Part shown: positions 31,960-40,632 of the stretch, piece by piece | Layout: each line of letters begins with the position of its first letter | Position numbering within the stretch: position 1 is the stretch's first letter | NCBI GenBank assembly: GCA_022843785.1 | Contig: JALHMZ010000005.1 | Location: 1 to 64,000 of the forward strand | Source: Nitrospira sp. | Lineage (GTDB): Bacteria > Nitrospirota > Nitrospiria > Nitrospirales > Nitrospiraceae | Direction: 5' to 3' | DNA: 64,000 bases | Made by a program: the position numbers and the translations under genes | The notes under the pieces: generated by a model | What the model was told of the DNA's origin: nothing | The model's input: only the letters and a program-made list of their open reading frames with translations | Database searches by the model: none

Positions 31960-33426
31960 TCAATACTGAGCAACCCAGGCGCCCGGTGCGCGGTAGACCA
32001 GCGGAACCCCTCGATACAACCCCTGAGAAAGATCGTGGTCATACCACACTTCGAGCGTTCCGCCAGCGCTTGAGAGAATCGTTCCTCCCGTCACGACAGC
32101 TCCATAGACTCTTGCGCGTCCGGCTACGGTAATGTTTCCGGCGGCTGAGAGCACGCCATTGAAATGCACGCGCGAGAGTTGAACGGGCGTTCGGACTTGA
32201 TTTGCGACATGATCCGTATCCGGAGGGCTCAGCGCGGAGATGGACTGCCCCGATCCGTTTGGAGCAACCACAACATGGCCTTGCATGACCAGATGACCTT
32301 CCCAATAGGCCGTGTGAAGCCTGAGCGTTCCGATATTGTCCTCACGGGGCGCGCTTTGATCCAGCGTATCGATGAAAATCAAGCCCTGATGATCTCCAGG
32401 GCCTTTCGACTGAAATACAGCATCCGGAGTAAGCCCATGACCAGGGCTCACCACACCGTCCGGGTATAGGAAACCGTCTCGATCAATGGCGAAGTAGCGG
32501 CCATGCCGTTGTGCGATTCTCTTGGTATGTTCATAGTTCCATCGATCGAACTGAATACCGGGCGTCGGAGTCTGTTGCGGATGGATGTTGTGCGGAAGAG
32601 CCGGCAATTCTCCCGCAGGAAGCTGAGTCATACGCACATCACCGCCGATCCAGGCATCCATCCACCGATCTTCTCGATGGGACATCTCGTCGTATCCCAG
32701 ACCGGTTACCGGCACGATCCGGCTTTGCGCCGGAAGTTCTTCGGCCCGGCCGACGACAACATCTCCGCCCACCTTGAGATCGCCCCAGTGCACGCTGACC
32801 GGCGCCTCATTGCCCGGCTGAAAGAAACCGAGGTCCCGGCTCACTTGCACGGCTGCACGAAGAGGCGGCAGATCGACCGTGCCCAACTGCATCAGTACCG
32901 ATTGGCGAAAGGGCGGATTCGTGTGCGTCGCTACCCGTACATCGACCGTGCACAATAACCCCGGTGTCGACGGAGCGTAGACCTTGAGTTCTTCGATCCT
33001 TCCCAGATGGTGCAGGGCATGAAACAACCCCGTCCGGGAGTCGTTCGATACCTGATAGTCTGATGCCCTCCCTGTCTCCAAGAGAACGTCCGGCTGGCCC
33101 ATGGTTCCAACAAATTGTGAACGGCCGGTCTGATCGAAGAATGAGAGTATCCCTTCAATATCGTGATTCCTTTTTGCCAAGGTTGCAGAGAACGCTGATC
33201 CCGCCGACTTCCCCTGTGGGCGATGAAACCATGACACGACCACTTCACCCGCCGCATCGGCCAACTGCTGAGCAACCACAGCCTCTCGCCCTACATTGGA
33301 ACTAATTGTCTCCTGCCCAGCAAGATTTAAAATGGTGGCTCCCAGCAAAGACAGGATCAGCACAAGCACCATCGCCCCAATGAGTGCGATTCCCCGCTGG
33401 TTATTCGTTTTGCGCATTCGTACCAT
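31960..33426 (-). CDS. PilX-N-domain-like pilus assembly protein
   Basis: A product of 488 residues beginning NQRGIALIGAMVLVLILSLLGATILNLAG, the PilX_N-type membrane helix, then ADAAGEVVVSWFHR. The remaining 430 residues are a large extracellular region with a beta-solenoid look at the end (ITVAGRARVYGAVVTGGTIL), as in bactofilin- or polymer-like pilin-associated proteins. It is much longer than ordinary PilX (about 200). It sits between the PilW-like gene and the PilB/GspE ATPase. Confidence 0.7.
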   Translation of the reverse strand: MVRMRKTNNQRGIALIGAMVLVLILSLLGATILNLAGQETISSNVGREAVVAQQLADAAGEVVVSWFHRPQGKSAGSAFSATLAKRNHDIEGILSFFDQTGRSQFVGTMGQPDVLLETGRASDYQVSNDSRTGLFHALHHLGRIEELKVYAPSTPGLLCTVDVRVATHTNPPFRQSVLMQLGTVDLPPLRAAVQVSRDLGFFQPGNEAPVSVHWGDLKVGGDVVVGRAEELPAQSRIVPVTGLGYDEMSHREDRWMDAWIGGDVRMTQLPAGELPALPHNIHPQQTPTPGIQFDRWNYEHTKRIAQRHGRYFAIDRDGFLYPDGVVSPGHGLTPDAVFQSKGPGDHQGLIFIDTLDQSAPREDNIGTLRLHTAYWEGHLVMQGHVVVAPNGSGQSISALSPPDTDHVANQVRTPVQLSRVHFNGVLSAAGNITVAGRARVYGAVVTGGTILSSAGGTLEVWYDHDLSQGLYRGVPLVYRAPGAWVAQY

Positions 33427-33436
33427 GCGTGCCTTC

Positions 33437-34195
33437 CTACGACCGAAGACTGACCTCTCTTACCGCATGATGTGTGGAGCGGTTTGATTCGATCTCCACC
33501 GCTACGCGCTTCACCCGTGATGGTTCAGACGTAGCGCGCCCCCGGTCGTCTCGATACGCGAATCGAGCATTATCCAGTCCCCCGACAAGAGTGCCGGCCC
33601 CTCCATCCACCATACGCATCAGCCGCAACAATCCCTGTTCATCATGTTTGGTGTAGTACACAACATGGTTTCTCACTTCGACTGATGCTCCTGTTGGGAA
33701 TGCTGATTGAAGCGGCTCTGCCAGTGTCAGAAGAGTGCGTTGCCCTGCACGAGCGAGACGATGCAGTTCACACGTGCGCAGCCCACAGATAGCAACCGAC
33801 TTGCCTTCACCCCATCCACTGCCGTCTTGCACCGCAAGAACCGATTGCCCCTGGGCAATGTCGCCGATGGTCGTCGTCCGTTGAGCATTGATATTCGCCC
33901 GGAATTGAAATTCATCCGAATTCGCGATGACGATCGATTCAGCCGTTGCAAGTCGTGCTTCCTGCTCAAACACGGCCAGCCCTAATCGAAGGTCTTGTTG
34001 ATGTGCAAGATCACGCTGCTGCCTGGCAACATGCAGGCGTACGATGCTGAATATCTCCAGCACTGTCGCGAGCACAATGACACCGGCCGCCAGACCGATC
34101 AGCAATTCTGGAAGGCAGACCCCGTTCATGCCGGAAAGAGCCGACGTCCTCCTTGCACATTGTTTATCTGATACGGTCTCGCGGAGCTGGCTCAT
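33437..34195 (-). CDS. PilW-like minor pilin with unusual cleavage site
   Basis: The leader is about 24 residues followed by GMNG/VCLPELLIGLAAGVIVLATV. Gly is at -1 and Glu at +5, but Val replaces Phe/Met at +1 and Cys is at +2, unusual for prepilin peptidase substrates. The next part (ARQQRDLAHQQDLRLGLAVFEQEARLA) resembles PilW/ComGF-type pilins. The start overlaps the upstream PilV-like stop by 4 bases (ATGA). Confidence 0.72.
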   Translation of the reverse strand: MSQLRETVSDKQCARRTSALSGMNGVCLPELLIGLAAGVIVLATVLEIFSIVRLHVARQQRDLAHQQDLRLGLAVFEQEARLATAESIVIANSDEFQFRANINAQRTTTIGDIAQGQSVLAVQDGSGWGEGKSVAICGLRTCELHRLARAGQRTLLTLAEPLQSAFPTGASVEVRNHVVYYTKHDEQGLLRLMRMVDGGAGTLVGGLDNARFAYRDDRGRATSEPSRVKRVAVEIESNRSTHHAVREVSLRS

Positions 34196-34674
34196 CGTTG
34201 CCCTACAAATGCGGGATTGGCACGAAGTGTTGCCACCATAACCTCTTGGGGGCCTCTCTGACCGACATAGGAAGACACCGCTCGGATCGCCACCATGCCG
34301 ACAGACCCTAGCGGTCCCGGATGATCTGTCTCAACGCTCCACACCATTGTGATTCCGTTACGCTCCAGCATAGCGGTGTATATTCCATCGTCTGCCATGA
34401 CGTCGGGATTCTGCCCATCATCCTTCATCATGGTCTCAGGAACACCGTCGCCATCGAGATCGTCTTCAAGGAGATACGGCCACCGGACGGACTGCTTGAC
34501 CTCCAACCGGGCCTGAGCCAGCTCCAGCGCCCTGCTGGTCAGTACTCCTTGGCGAGCATGCCCGGATGAGATCTGCACGGCTCCTATTGCCCCTATGAAA
34601 GCGATTCCGCAAATCACCATGGCGATCATCACTTCGATAAGGCTGAACCCTGTTTCCTGTGCCTGCTTCCTCAT
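34192..34674 (-). CDS. PilV-like minor pilin
   Basis: A canonical prepilin signal MRKQAQETG/FSLIEVMIAMVICGIAFIGA begins the 160-residue product. The region SRALELAQARLEVKQ fits PilV/GspI-type pseudopilins. It is joined by 4-base ATGA overlaps to both neighbours, so the set is translated together. Confidence 0.83.
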   Translation of the reverse strand: MRKQAQETGFSLIEVMIAMVICGIAFIGAIGAVQISSGHARQGVLTSRALELAQARLEVKQSVRWPYLLEDDLDGDGVPETMMKDDGQNPDVMADDGIYTAMLERNGITMVWSVETDHPGPLGSVGMVAIRAVSSYVGQRGPQEVMVATLRANPAFVGQR

Positions 34675-35108
34675 AAAATCGACACCCTCCCGGTAATGCC
34701 GACGGTTACTGTTTGAGTCTGTCCTTTTGTGTTGCGGAGATGAATCGTCGTGGCCGTGGCAGATCGGCCACTGGGATGGAACAGGATTTCCAGACCTGCA
34801 CTCGGCTCGTCGATGGCAACTTCTTTATCTGCATAGCGATACACATGATGGAGTGTCGCCTCCAGACCATTGACAAACTGCGAGACAAGCGCCTGTTGTT
34901 CAAGGTCAAAAGTAATGCGAACCCGATCACGGTGTGCCATTGCAAGCTGTCTCGCGAGGCGAAGTTCAGACGCAACCTCCTCCGTGACACTATGGATCTG
35001 CTCACTAGAATTGAGAGTCAGGAAATTAGGAATCGCCAGAGCCGAAATGATGCCGGTGATCGCAAGCCCCACCATGAGCTCCATCAACGTGTGGCCTTCC
35101 TGTTTCAT
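34671..35108 (-). CDS. GspH/FimT-like pseudopilin
   Basis: The prepilin signal MKQEG/HTLMELMVGLAITGIISALA has His at +1 in place of Phe, with Glu at +5 kept. FimT/GspH hallmarks follow (VTEEVASELRLARQLAMAHRDRVRITF). ATG 35108 is preceded by AGAGAGG at 5 bases; the longer track start at 35207 is unlikely. It is the first gene of the second pilin operon, ahead of the PilV-like, PilW-like, PilX-like and ATPase genes. Confidence 0.78.
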   Translation of the reverse strand: MKQEGHTLMELMVGLAITGIISALAIPNFLTLNSSEQIHSVTEEVASELRLARQLAMAHRDRVRITFDLEQQALVSQFVNGLEATLHHVYRYADKEVAIDEPSAGLEILFHPSGRSATATTIHLRNTKGQTQTVTVGITGRVSIL

Positions 35109-35414
35109 ATACGCCTCTCTCAAATGATCAGTGTCAGTTACGTCCCTTTGGAATGATTGCATCTCAAGAGTCATGCCGCTCTTTGAGTGCGATGGTGTGG
35201 GTAACACTGTCTGATGATGCCGATTGGCGGAGAGAGTTCAACTTGTTGAATCAACGAAGCGATTTGAATGCATCACAAGCGCTGCCACCCGGATGGAGTG
35301 CTTGTGAGAGGACAAGTTCGTGAGCCGATGCTGTTACTCGGGAGATACAGTGCTTCATGAAGAGATACAGCGGACGAGACAGGGAGAGCGGACGGGCGTG
35401 GGATGGAAGAAGAA
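35109..35414. other. Intergenic region between pilD and second pilin operon
   Basis: About 300 bases with no supported gene; the long ORF 35251-36090 here is a frame shadow of pilD. I saw no clear promoter boxes, although expression of the second pilin set should start here or read through from pilD. Confidence 0.4.
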
Positions 35415-36206
35415 CTATGAGCCAGCCAACAAGCCTAGGTACCAATCGAGAAGGGGTTGCCCGAAAAATAACGAGATGACTGCGCCACAGACAAGAAACG
35501 GACCGAACGGGATATAGTCCTCTCGCTTGATCACGTGAGCAGCAATCAGGGTAACCCCGACAAGCGAACCCAAGAGAGAACCAACCATAATCGTCATCAG
35601 AGCCGGTTTCCAGCCGAGGAACGCCCCGATCATCGCAAGCAGCTTGATGTCGCCTCCGCCCATTCCCTCTTTCCCGAACAGGTAGGGACTCACCCAGGCA
35701 AGAAACCACAGGATTCCGCCCCCGACGAGCAGGCCGATCACACCATTGACCAACCCAAGCGGCAGGATGGTGGCGGCACTGACAAGCCCCACAACGATGC
35801 CAGGAAATGTGATCGCATTGGGAATGATTTTGTGGGAGAGATCCGTTCCGGCTACAACCAACAGAGCCGAATAGAGCAGGCCATACACAGCGGTAGACCA
35901 GTCCGGCCCGAAGAACCACAGGAGGCCGACATAGCCTAACGCATTGAGCGCCTCCACAACCGGATAGCGGATGGGGATGCGCACCCGACAATTGCGGCAA
36001 CGGCCAAGCAGGATCAGATAGCTCACAACGGGAATGTTGTCGTACCAGGCAATCGGATGAGAGCAGGAGGGACAATGGGATCCGGGCCACGCAATCGATT
36101 CACGGCGGGGCAGCCTGTAGATACAAACGTTGAGAAAACTACCGATGAGGGCGCCAAACAGCGCAACGATTAGATAGACCGGAAACATGATCTGATGCTC
36201 AATCAT
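35415..36206 (-). CDS. pilD: Prepilin leader peptidase/N-methyltransferase PilD
   Basis: An inner-membrane aspartyl protease of 263 residues that removes leader peptides from all prepilins and methylates the new N-terminus. It shows the N-terminal DUF-like SFLNVCIYRLPRRES, the zinc pairs CPSC and CRNC, the catalytic aspartates in GTDLSHKIIPN and GMGGGDIKL, and about seven membrane segments. It can serve both pilin sets nearby. A second ATG six codons downstream is an alternative start. Confidence 0.93.
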   Translation of the reverse strand: MIEHQIMFPVYLIVALFGALIGSFLNVCIYRLPRRESIAWPGSHCPSCSHPIAWYDNIPVVSYLILLGRCRNCRVRIPIRYPVVEALNALGYVGLLWFFGPDWSTAVYGLLYSALLVVAGTDLSHKIIPNAITFPGIVVGLVSAATILPLGLVNGVIGLLVGGGILWFLAWVSPYLFGKEGMGGGDIKLLAMIGAFLGWKPALMTIMVGSLLGSLVGVTLIAAHVIKREDYIPFGPFLVCGAVISLFFGQPLLDWYLGLLAGS

Positions 36207-36295
36207 GCGTAGGACATGGACGCTTCCGTCATGCTGTTAGAGTTGTGCCTGGTTGTTTACTGATTCAGAAACCCTGTGGCCCTGAAGATCCACCA

Positions 36296-36325
36296 TTTAC
36301 TTTCACCAACGATCATTTCTATAAT
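36296..36325 (+). promoter_or_regulatory. Candidate promoter of LuxR-type HTH gene
   Basis: TTTACT (36296-36301) and a perfect TATAAT (36320-36325) are 18 bases apart. Transcription would start about 85 bases before ATG 36417 and runs divergently from pilD. Confidence 0.5.
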
Positions 36326-36416
36326 TCCATCGAGATTCGTCTCTATGGTGCAGGCTGAATACAATCGACTCCCAGTATACCTGAACGGCCCGTTAGTCAA
36401 AGGAGAACTGATCAAC

Positions 36417-36695
36417 ATGGCAAAAGCAGTTGGGAAGCCACGGGTTCGGAAATCTCTAGCCGACCTTGAGCCTCCCTCGCGCGCAAAGCGTCCGGAAGCA
36501 TTGACGTCGCGAGAGCAGGAGATTCTAGAATTGATTTGGGCTGGTTTTAGGAACAAGGAAATCGGCCTGCGGTTGAAAATCAGCGTCAAAACCGTCGAAG
36601 CCCACCGGGCGAACATGATGAAGAAGATGCGGGTGTCCAATACGGCTCAACTGCTGAAGACCGCCATCCAAGGCAACCTGCTGAAGATTCGCTAA
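36417..36695 (+). CDS. Small LuxR/GerE-type HTH regulator without receiver domain
   Basis: A product of 92 residues that is almost only a GerE DNA-binding domain: LTSREQEILELIWAGFRNKEI then ISVKTVEAHRANMMKKMRV, the classic LuxR-type helix-turn-helix. ATG 36417 has AAGGAG about 10 bases upstream; the track start at 36276 lies before the likely transcription start. With no REC or ligand domain it would need another input or act constitutively. It is the only plus-strand gene among the pilus genes and might regulate them. Its stop overlaps the convergent rlmB end by 4 bases. Confidence 0.78.
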   Translation: MAKAVGKPRVRKSLADLEPPSRAKRPEALTSREQEILELIWAGFRNKEIGLRLKISVKTVEAHRANMMKKMRVSNTAQLLKTAIQGNLLKIR

Positions 36696-37462
36696 GATTT
36701 GGTTGAGAGGCCCCTCTGGCGTGCTGCTTCGAACAGCAGCACCGCCGCAGAAGCCGACACGTTCAACGATTGGACGTGGCCCCGCATGGGGATACGAATG
36801 CGTTCGTCACAATGTTGCAGCAGTCCCGGCCTGATTCCTGTTCCTTCACCGCCGAACACCAGTCCGACCGGTCCACGTAGATCGACATCCGTGTAGAGTT
36901 TACTCGCAGACGGTTCTACCCCATAGACCCACACACCCACGGCCTTCAATGACTCGATCAACCGGCTCGTGTTCGTCACCCGCGCCACGTGCATATGGTC
37001 GATCGCGCCGGCTGAAACCTTTGCGACGACCGACGTCAGTCCGGCTGCTCTCCGTTCCGGAATGAAGACGCCATGGACACCGGCGCCTTCGGCAGTTCGG
37101 ATCACCGCGCCGAGATTATGTGGGTCCTCCACCCCATCGAGAATGACCAGCAGCGGCGGCTCACTGCGTTCTGCCGCGCGGGCAAGAATTGATTCTTCGG
37201 TCTGATAGGCCTTTGCGGCAGCAAAAGCCACAATGCCCTGGTGCCTGCCGTCTGGTACCAGCCGATCGAGCGAAGCCAATGGTTGGACATGGACGGGAAC
37301 ATGGAGGGATCGCGCCAACTGAACCAAGTCCGCAAACTGTTTGTCGGTCCTGATGACAAGAAGACGCTGCAGCGGCCTGCTGCCCGCCTTGAGTGCCTCG
37401 CGCACGGCGTGGAGGCCATAGAGGACTTCCTGCTCGTCAGCGCTTCCAGCGGCTGGTGCCAT
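36692..37462 (-). CDS. rlmB: TrmH/RlmB-family RNA 2'-O-methyltransferase
   Basis: A SpoU-family knotted methyltransferase that modifies 23S rRNA (G2251 in E. coli) or tRNA. An N-terminal substrate-binding domain begins EQEVLYGLHAVREAL. The three SpoU motifs follow: DPHNLGAVIRTAEGAG, GLVFGGEGTGI and RIPMRGHVQSLNVSASAAV. ATG 37462 (GAGG 9 bases upstream) gives 256 residues; the extra 51 in the track are cysS in another frame. It overlaps the cysS end by 26 bases. Confidence 0.88.
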   Translation of the reverse strand: MAPAAGSADEQEVLYGLHAVREALKAGSRPLQRLLVIRTDKQFADLVQLARSLHVPVHVQPLASLDRLVPDGRHQGIVAFAAAKAYQTEESILARAAERSEPPLLVILDGVEDPHNLGAVIRTAEGAGVHGVFIPERRAAGLTSVVAKVSAGAIDHMHVARVTNTSRLIESLKAVGVWVYGVEPSASKLYTDVDLRGPVGLVFGGEGTGIRPGLLQHCDERIRIPMRGHVQSLNVSASAAVLLFEAARQRGLSTKS

Positions 37463-38885
37463 CGGGCTTGTCCTCGATGATGATCCCCTGAGAGGCAAGA
37501 AACTTCCTGATTTCATCAGCTCGCTTGAAGTCTTTTGCTTTCTTCGCCGCTGTACGCTCATCCACCATCTTCTGGACTTCAAGATCGGAACTGAATCCAA
37601 CTTCTCCGCCAACATTCTTTCGCATGGGCAGATTGAACTGCCACCTATCCAATTGGAACAAGCCGAACACCTTGCCGAGGGATCTGAACTCTTCCCTTGC
37701 TTCCTTCATCACCTCTGTTGATATTCCTTTCCGGATCAACGTATTGATTTCGCCGCGTAACTGCTGAAACGCAGCCAAGGCCACAGGTGTACTAAAATCA
37801 TCATCCATACCTATATTGAAAGTCCGTTTGGCAAAACCAATTGCGAGCTGGAGATCCCCGTCAGTGTCTGGCGAACCCTGCCCCGCCTCCGACAACCGAT
37901 TAAACAGATCATAAAATCCATCTAACGCCTGCTTCGCCTCTCTCAATGCTTGATCTGAAAAATCGAGCGGCCCATGGTAATGGGTTGAGAGCAGAAAGTA
38001 GCGAAGTATCTCGCCCGTAACCTCTTCCGACCACTCTGACTTTTCAAATATGTCCCGAATAGTAAAGAAGTTCCCCAGCGACTTGGACATCTTCTCTTTA
38101 TTGATCTGCACAAAGCCGTTGTGAATCCAATATCGCGCGAATTCTTTTCCTGTCGCGCCGCAGGACTGCGCGATCTCGTTTTCGTGATGCGGGAAGATCA
38201 GATCCATCCCTCCACCATGGATGTCGAAGGTTTCGCCGAGATGTTTCATTGACATCGCAGAGCATTCGATGTGCCAGCCGGGACGTCCCTGCCCCCACGG
38301 ACTCGGCCACGCAGGCTCGCCTGGCTTGGCGCTTTTCCAGAGCGCGAAATCCATCGGATCGCGCTTGCGCTCATCGACATCCACGCGCGCCCCTGCCTGC
38401 AGATCGTCCAGTCGGCGCTTGGAGAGCCGGCCATAACCAGAATATTGAGGGACCGCAAAGTAGACATCCCCGTTCACTTGATATGCGAGGCCTTTGGCGA
38501 TCAACGTTTCGGTCAACCGTACGATTTCGGCCATGTGCTCGGTGGCTTTGGGTTCGATCGAGGCCGGCCGTACGCCCAGCTTTCCCATGTCATCATGATA
38601 GGCTTGAATGAACTTGGCCGTGATCTGGTCGCAACTCACACCTTGCTCATTCGCCCGCTTGATAATCTTATCGTCAACGTCGGTGAAGTTTTTCACAAAC
38701 TCGACACAATACCCTGAGTGTTCGAGATACCGGCGAATCACATCGAACACCAGCGCGCTCCTGGCATGGCCGATATGGCAATAGTCATAGACCGTAACCC
38801 CGCAGACATACATCCGCACGGTCTTGGGCACCAGCGGTTCAAACGGTTCCTTCTTGCCTGTGAGGGTGTTGTAGATCCTGAGCAT
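37437..38885 (-). CDS. cysS: Cysteinyl-tRNA synthetase
   Basis: A class I synthetase charging tRNA-Cys, 482 residues from ATG 38885. HIGH is at 37-40, KMSKS at 265-269, and the zinc site includes C28, C208 in WHIEC and the HHENE segment. The 106 extra residues in the track ORF are frame shadow of the DedA gene. The C-terminal anticodon-binding tail ends GTSRWKR. It lies 11 bases after the DedA gene. Confidence 0.96.
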   Translation of the reverse strand: MLRIYNTLTGKKEPFEPLVPKTVRMYVCGVTVYDYCHIGHARSALVFDVIRRYLEHSGYCVEFVKNFTDVDDKIIKRANEQGVSCDQITAKFIQAYHDDMGKLGVRPASIEPKATEHMAEIVRLTETLIAKGLAYQVNGDVYFAVPQYSGYGRLSKRRLDDLQAGARVDVDERKRDPMDFALWKSAKPGEPAWPSPWGQGRPGWHIECSAMSMKHLGETFDIHGGGMDLIFPHHENEIAQSCGATGKEFARYWIHNGFVQINKEKMSKSLGNFFTIRDIFEKSEWSEEVTGEILRYFLLSTHYHGPLDFSDQALREAKQALDGFYDLFNRLSEAGQGSPDTDGDLQLAIGFAKRTFNIGMDDDFSTPVALAAFQQLRGEINTLIRKGISTEVMKEAREEFRSLGKVFGLFQLDRWQFNLPMRKNVGGEVGFSSDLEVQKMVDERTAAKKAKDFKRADEIRKFLASQGIIIEDKPDGTSRWKR

Positions 38886-38896
38886 CGAAGTGGCCA

Positions 38897-39535
38897 CTAT
38901 TGCGGAGTTGGGCTGTGTCTCGGCCAATGCGACCAGAGAAAATATCCCAGCGCGATCGCCAGGAACAGCCCGATGACAATATCGAATTGATGAAAGTAAT
39001 CCCGAAGATGCTCCCACTGCTCTCCCATCTTCACCCCGATATAGGCCAGAAGATAGCACCAGGGCAGCGCGCCGATGAAGGTGAGGAGCACAAACCGGGG
39101 AAAATTCATTCGCGCAATTCCCGCTGGTAAGGAGATGAAGGTCCGCACCACCGGCAACATCCGGCCGAAGAACACCGCCGCTTCGCCGTATTTCAAAAAC
39201 CACCGATCGGCAATATCGAGGTCATGATGCGACACCAAAACATAGGGCCCATAGCGTTCCACAAGCGGTCGCCCGCCCCAGACACCCGCATAGTACGCGG
39301 CAATCGACCCGATCACGTTGCCGACCGCGCCGGCCAGAGTCACCCCCAGCAGGGTGAACTGTCCAGTCGTCACGAGGTACCCGGAGAAAGGCATGATGAT
39401 CTCGCTCGGCAAGGGAATACAGGCGCTTTCAACCGCCATGGTAAACACAATGCCGCCATAACCGAACCTGGAAATACAGGCAATGACGAATCGGCTCAGT
39501 TCGCTGATGATGCTTTCGATGAATCCAGCGATCAC
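38897..39535 (-). CDS. DedA-family membrane protein
   Basis: A product of 212 residues with several membrane helices and family motifs: ESACIPLPSEIIMPFSGYL, the re-entrant GAVGNVIGSIAAYYAG and FFGRMLPVVRTFISLPAGIARM. DedA proteins are linked to lipid carrier recycling (undecaprenyl phosphate or phospholipid flipping). GTG 39535 is chosen: GGAGG lies about 10 bases upstream and it follows the surE stop by 4 bases. The 80 extra residues in the track come from antisense or other frames of surE. Confidence 0.87.
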   Translation of the reverse strand: MIAGFIESIISELSRFVIACISRFGYGGIVFTMAVESACIPLPSEIIMPFSGYLVTTGQFTLLGVTLAGAVGNVIGSIAAYYAGVWGGRPLVERYGPYVLVSHHDLDIADRWFLKYGEAAVFFGRMLPVVRTFISLPAGIARMNFPRFVLLTFIGALPWCYLLAYIGVKMGEQWEHLRDYFHQFDIVIGLFLAIALGYFLWSHWPRHSPTPQ

Positions 39536-39539
39536 GGGT

Positions 39540-40343
39540 TCAGCTCCTCCGTTTGACGGATGATCGTGGAGGAGAACTCTGCCGATGGGAACCCTGTGTG
39601 ACGCTCGGCTCCCACGCGCGAAACTGATCGAGCACTCCGTGGTGGGTGCTGTCGAGACGGATGGGCGTGATGGAGACCAGGCCCTCTTCGATGGCCTCAT
39701 GGTCCGCATCCTTGCTGCGGCTCCACGAGATGCGCTTCCCGGCGATCCAATAGTACTTGCGTCCGTGAGGATCAAGCTTTTCGATAATCGGATTGTGAAA
39801 GCGGCGGCGGCTGAGGCAGGTCACGCGCACGCCCGCGATCGCCCGTCGTGGCCGATCCGGAATGTTGACGTTCAACAGTGTTTCCTCGGGCAAACCTTGA
39901 TCAAGCACCAGCCGGGCCACACGCGCAGCATACGTCGCGCCGACGGCAAAGCGAAAATCCTCCGCCCCCTCCTGGGACACGGCCACTGACGGCACACCCA
40001 GGATCGTCCCTTCCATCGCCGCGGAAACAGTTCCTGAATACAGCACGTCATCTCCAAGGTTGACGCCCTTGTTGATACCAGATACCAGAATGGACGGCGC
40101 GTTCGGCATGATTTTAAGCAGCGCCAGATTGACACAATCCACCGGCGTCCCATTCACCGAGAAAGTGCGTGGCGCAAGACGATGGACCCGCAACGGTTTG
40201 TGCAATGTCACCGCATGCGCCACCGCCGTGCGCTCTCGGTCCGGAGCCACCATCCACACTTCACCGATGGCAGAAAGCGCCTTGGCCAGGGCTTGGATCC
40301 CCGGCGACTGAATGCCGTCATCGTTGGTGACGAGGATCCGCAT
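39540..40343 (-). CDS. surE: 5'-nucleotidase SurE
   Basis: A metal-dependent nucleoside monophosphate phosphatase of 267 residues. The metal site is N7DDG in the N-terminus (MRILVTNDDG) with SGINKGVNLGDDVLYSGTV further on, both diagnostic. The C-terminus is Ser/Arg-rich and variable. It starts 14 bases beyond a terminator, so its own promoter must lie within that structured region or read-through occurs. Confidence 0.94.
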   Translation of the reverse strand: MRILVTNDDGIQSPGIQALAKALSAIGEVWMVAPDRERTAVAHAVTLHKPLRVHRLAPRTFSVNGTPVDCVNLALLKIMPNAPSILVSGINKGVNLGDDVLYSGTVSAAMEGTILGVPSVAVSQEGAEDFRFAVGATYAARVARLVLDQGLPEETLLNVNIPDRPRRAIAGVRVTCLSRRRFHNPIIEKLDPHGRKYYWIAGKRISWSRSKDADHEAIEEGLVSITPIRLDSTHHGVLDQFRAWEPSVTQGSHRQSSPPRSSVKRRS

Positions 40344-40356
40344 GACTCACTCGCAA

Positions 40357-40380
40357 CAAAAAAAGCTGCGCGAGGCAGCT
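40357..40380 (-). terminator. Rho-independent terminator after tRNA-Pro
   Basis: Minus-strand hairpin AGCTGC-CTCGC-GCAGCT followed at once by a run of T (seven). It lies about 100 bases past the tRNA and just before surE. The spacer between (40410-40436) holds another imperfect hairpin with GAACAG/CTGTTC. Confidence 0.8.
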
Positions 40381-40479
40381 CCTAAAAACCGGTGAGGGGT
40401 AAGGCGTAAGGGGTGAACAGTCTGTTCTCCTACCCCAATACTACGCCAGATGCCTTACCCTTCATGGCTCACTTCAATT

Positions 40480-40556
40480 TGGTCGGGGCGGCGGGATTTG
40501 AACCCACGACCACTCGCACCCCAAGCGAGTACGCTACCGGGCTGCGCTACGCCCCG
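40480..40556 (-). tRNA. tRNA-Pro (anticodon GGG)
   Basis: The minus strand folds as a tRNA: acceptor CGGGGCG with CGCCCCG, anticodon stem CTCGC/GCGAG around the loop TTGGGGT (anticodon GGG), and T arm GTGGG-TTCAAAT-CCCGC. Discriminator A is followed by a genome-encoded CCA. The length is 77 bases. It lies 76 bases after the MerR gene. Confidence 0.95.
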
Positions 40557-40632
40557 ACTCGGTTCTGATTTCACAGCTGGCGGTATTGTCCCTTGCAGAG
40601 CCTTGGAAAGGCAATGGGGCAAACCTGTTCTC

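Noticed and set aside
35251-36090. 279 aa minus-strand ORF
   Set aside because: Alternative frame of pilD; the pilD frame has all prepilin peptidase motifs.
38886-39203. N-terminal extension of cysS in the ORF track as a fusion
   Set aside because: The extra 106 residues overlap the DedA gene; the synthetase begins normally at MLRIYNTLTG.
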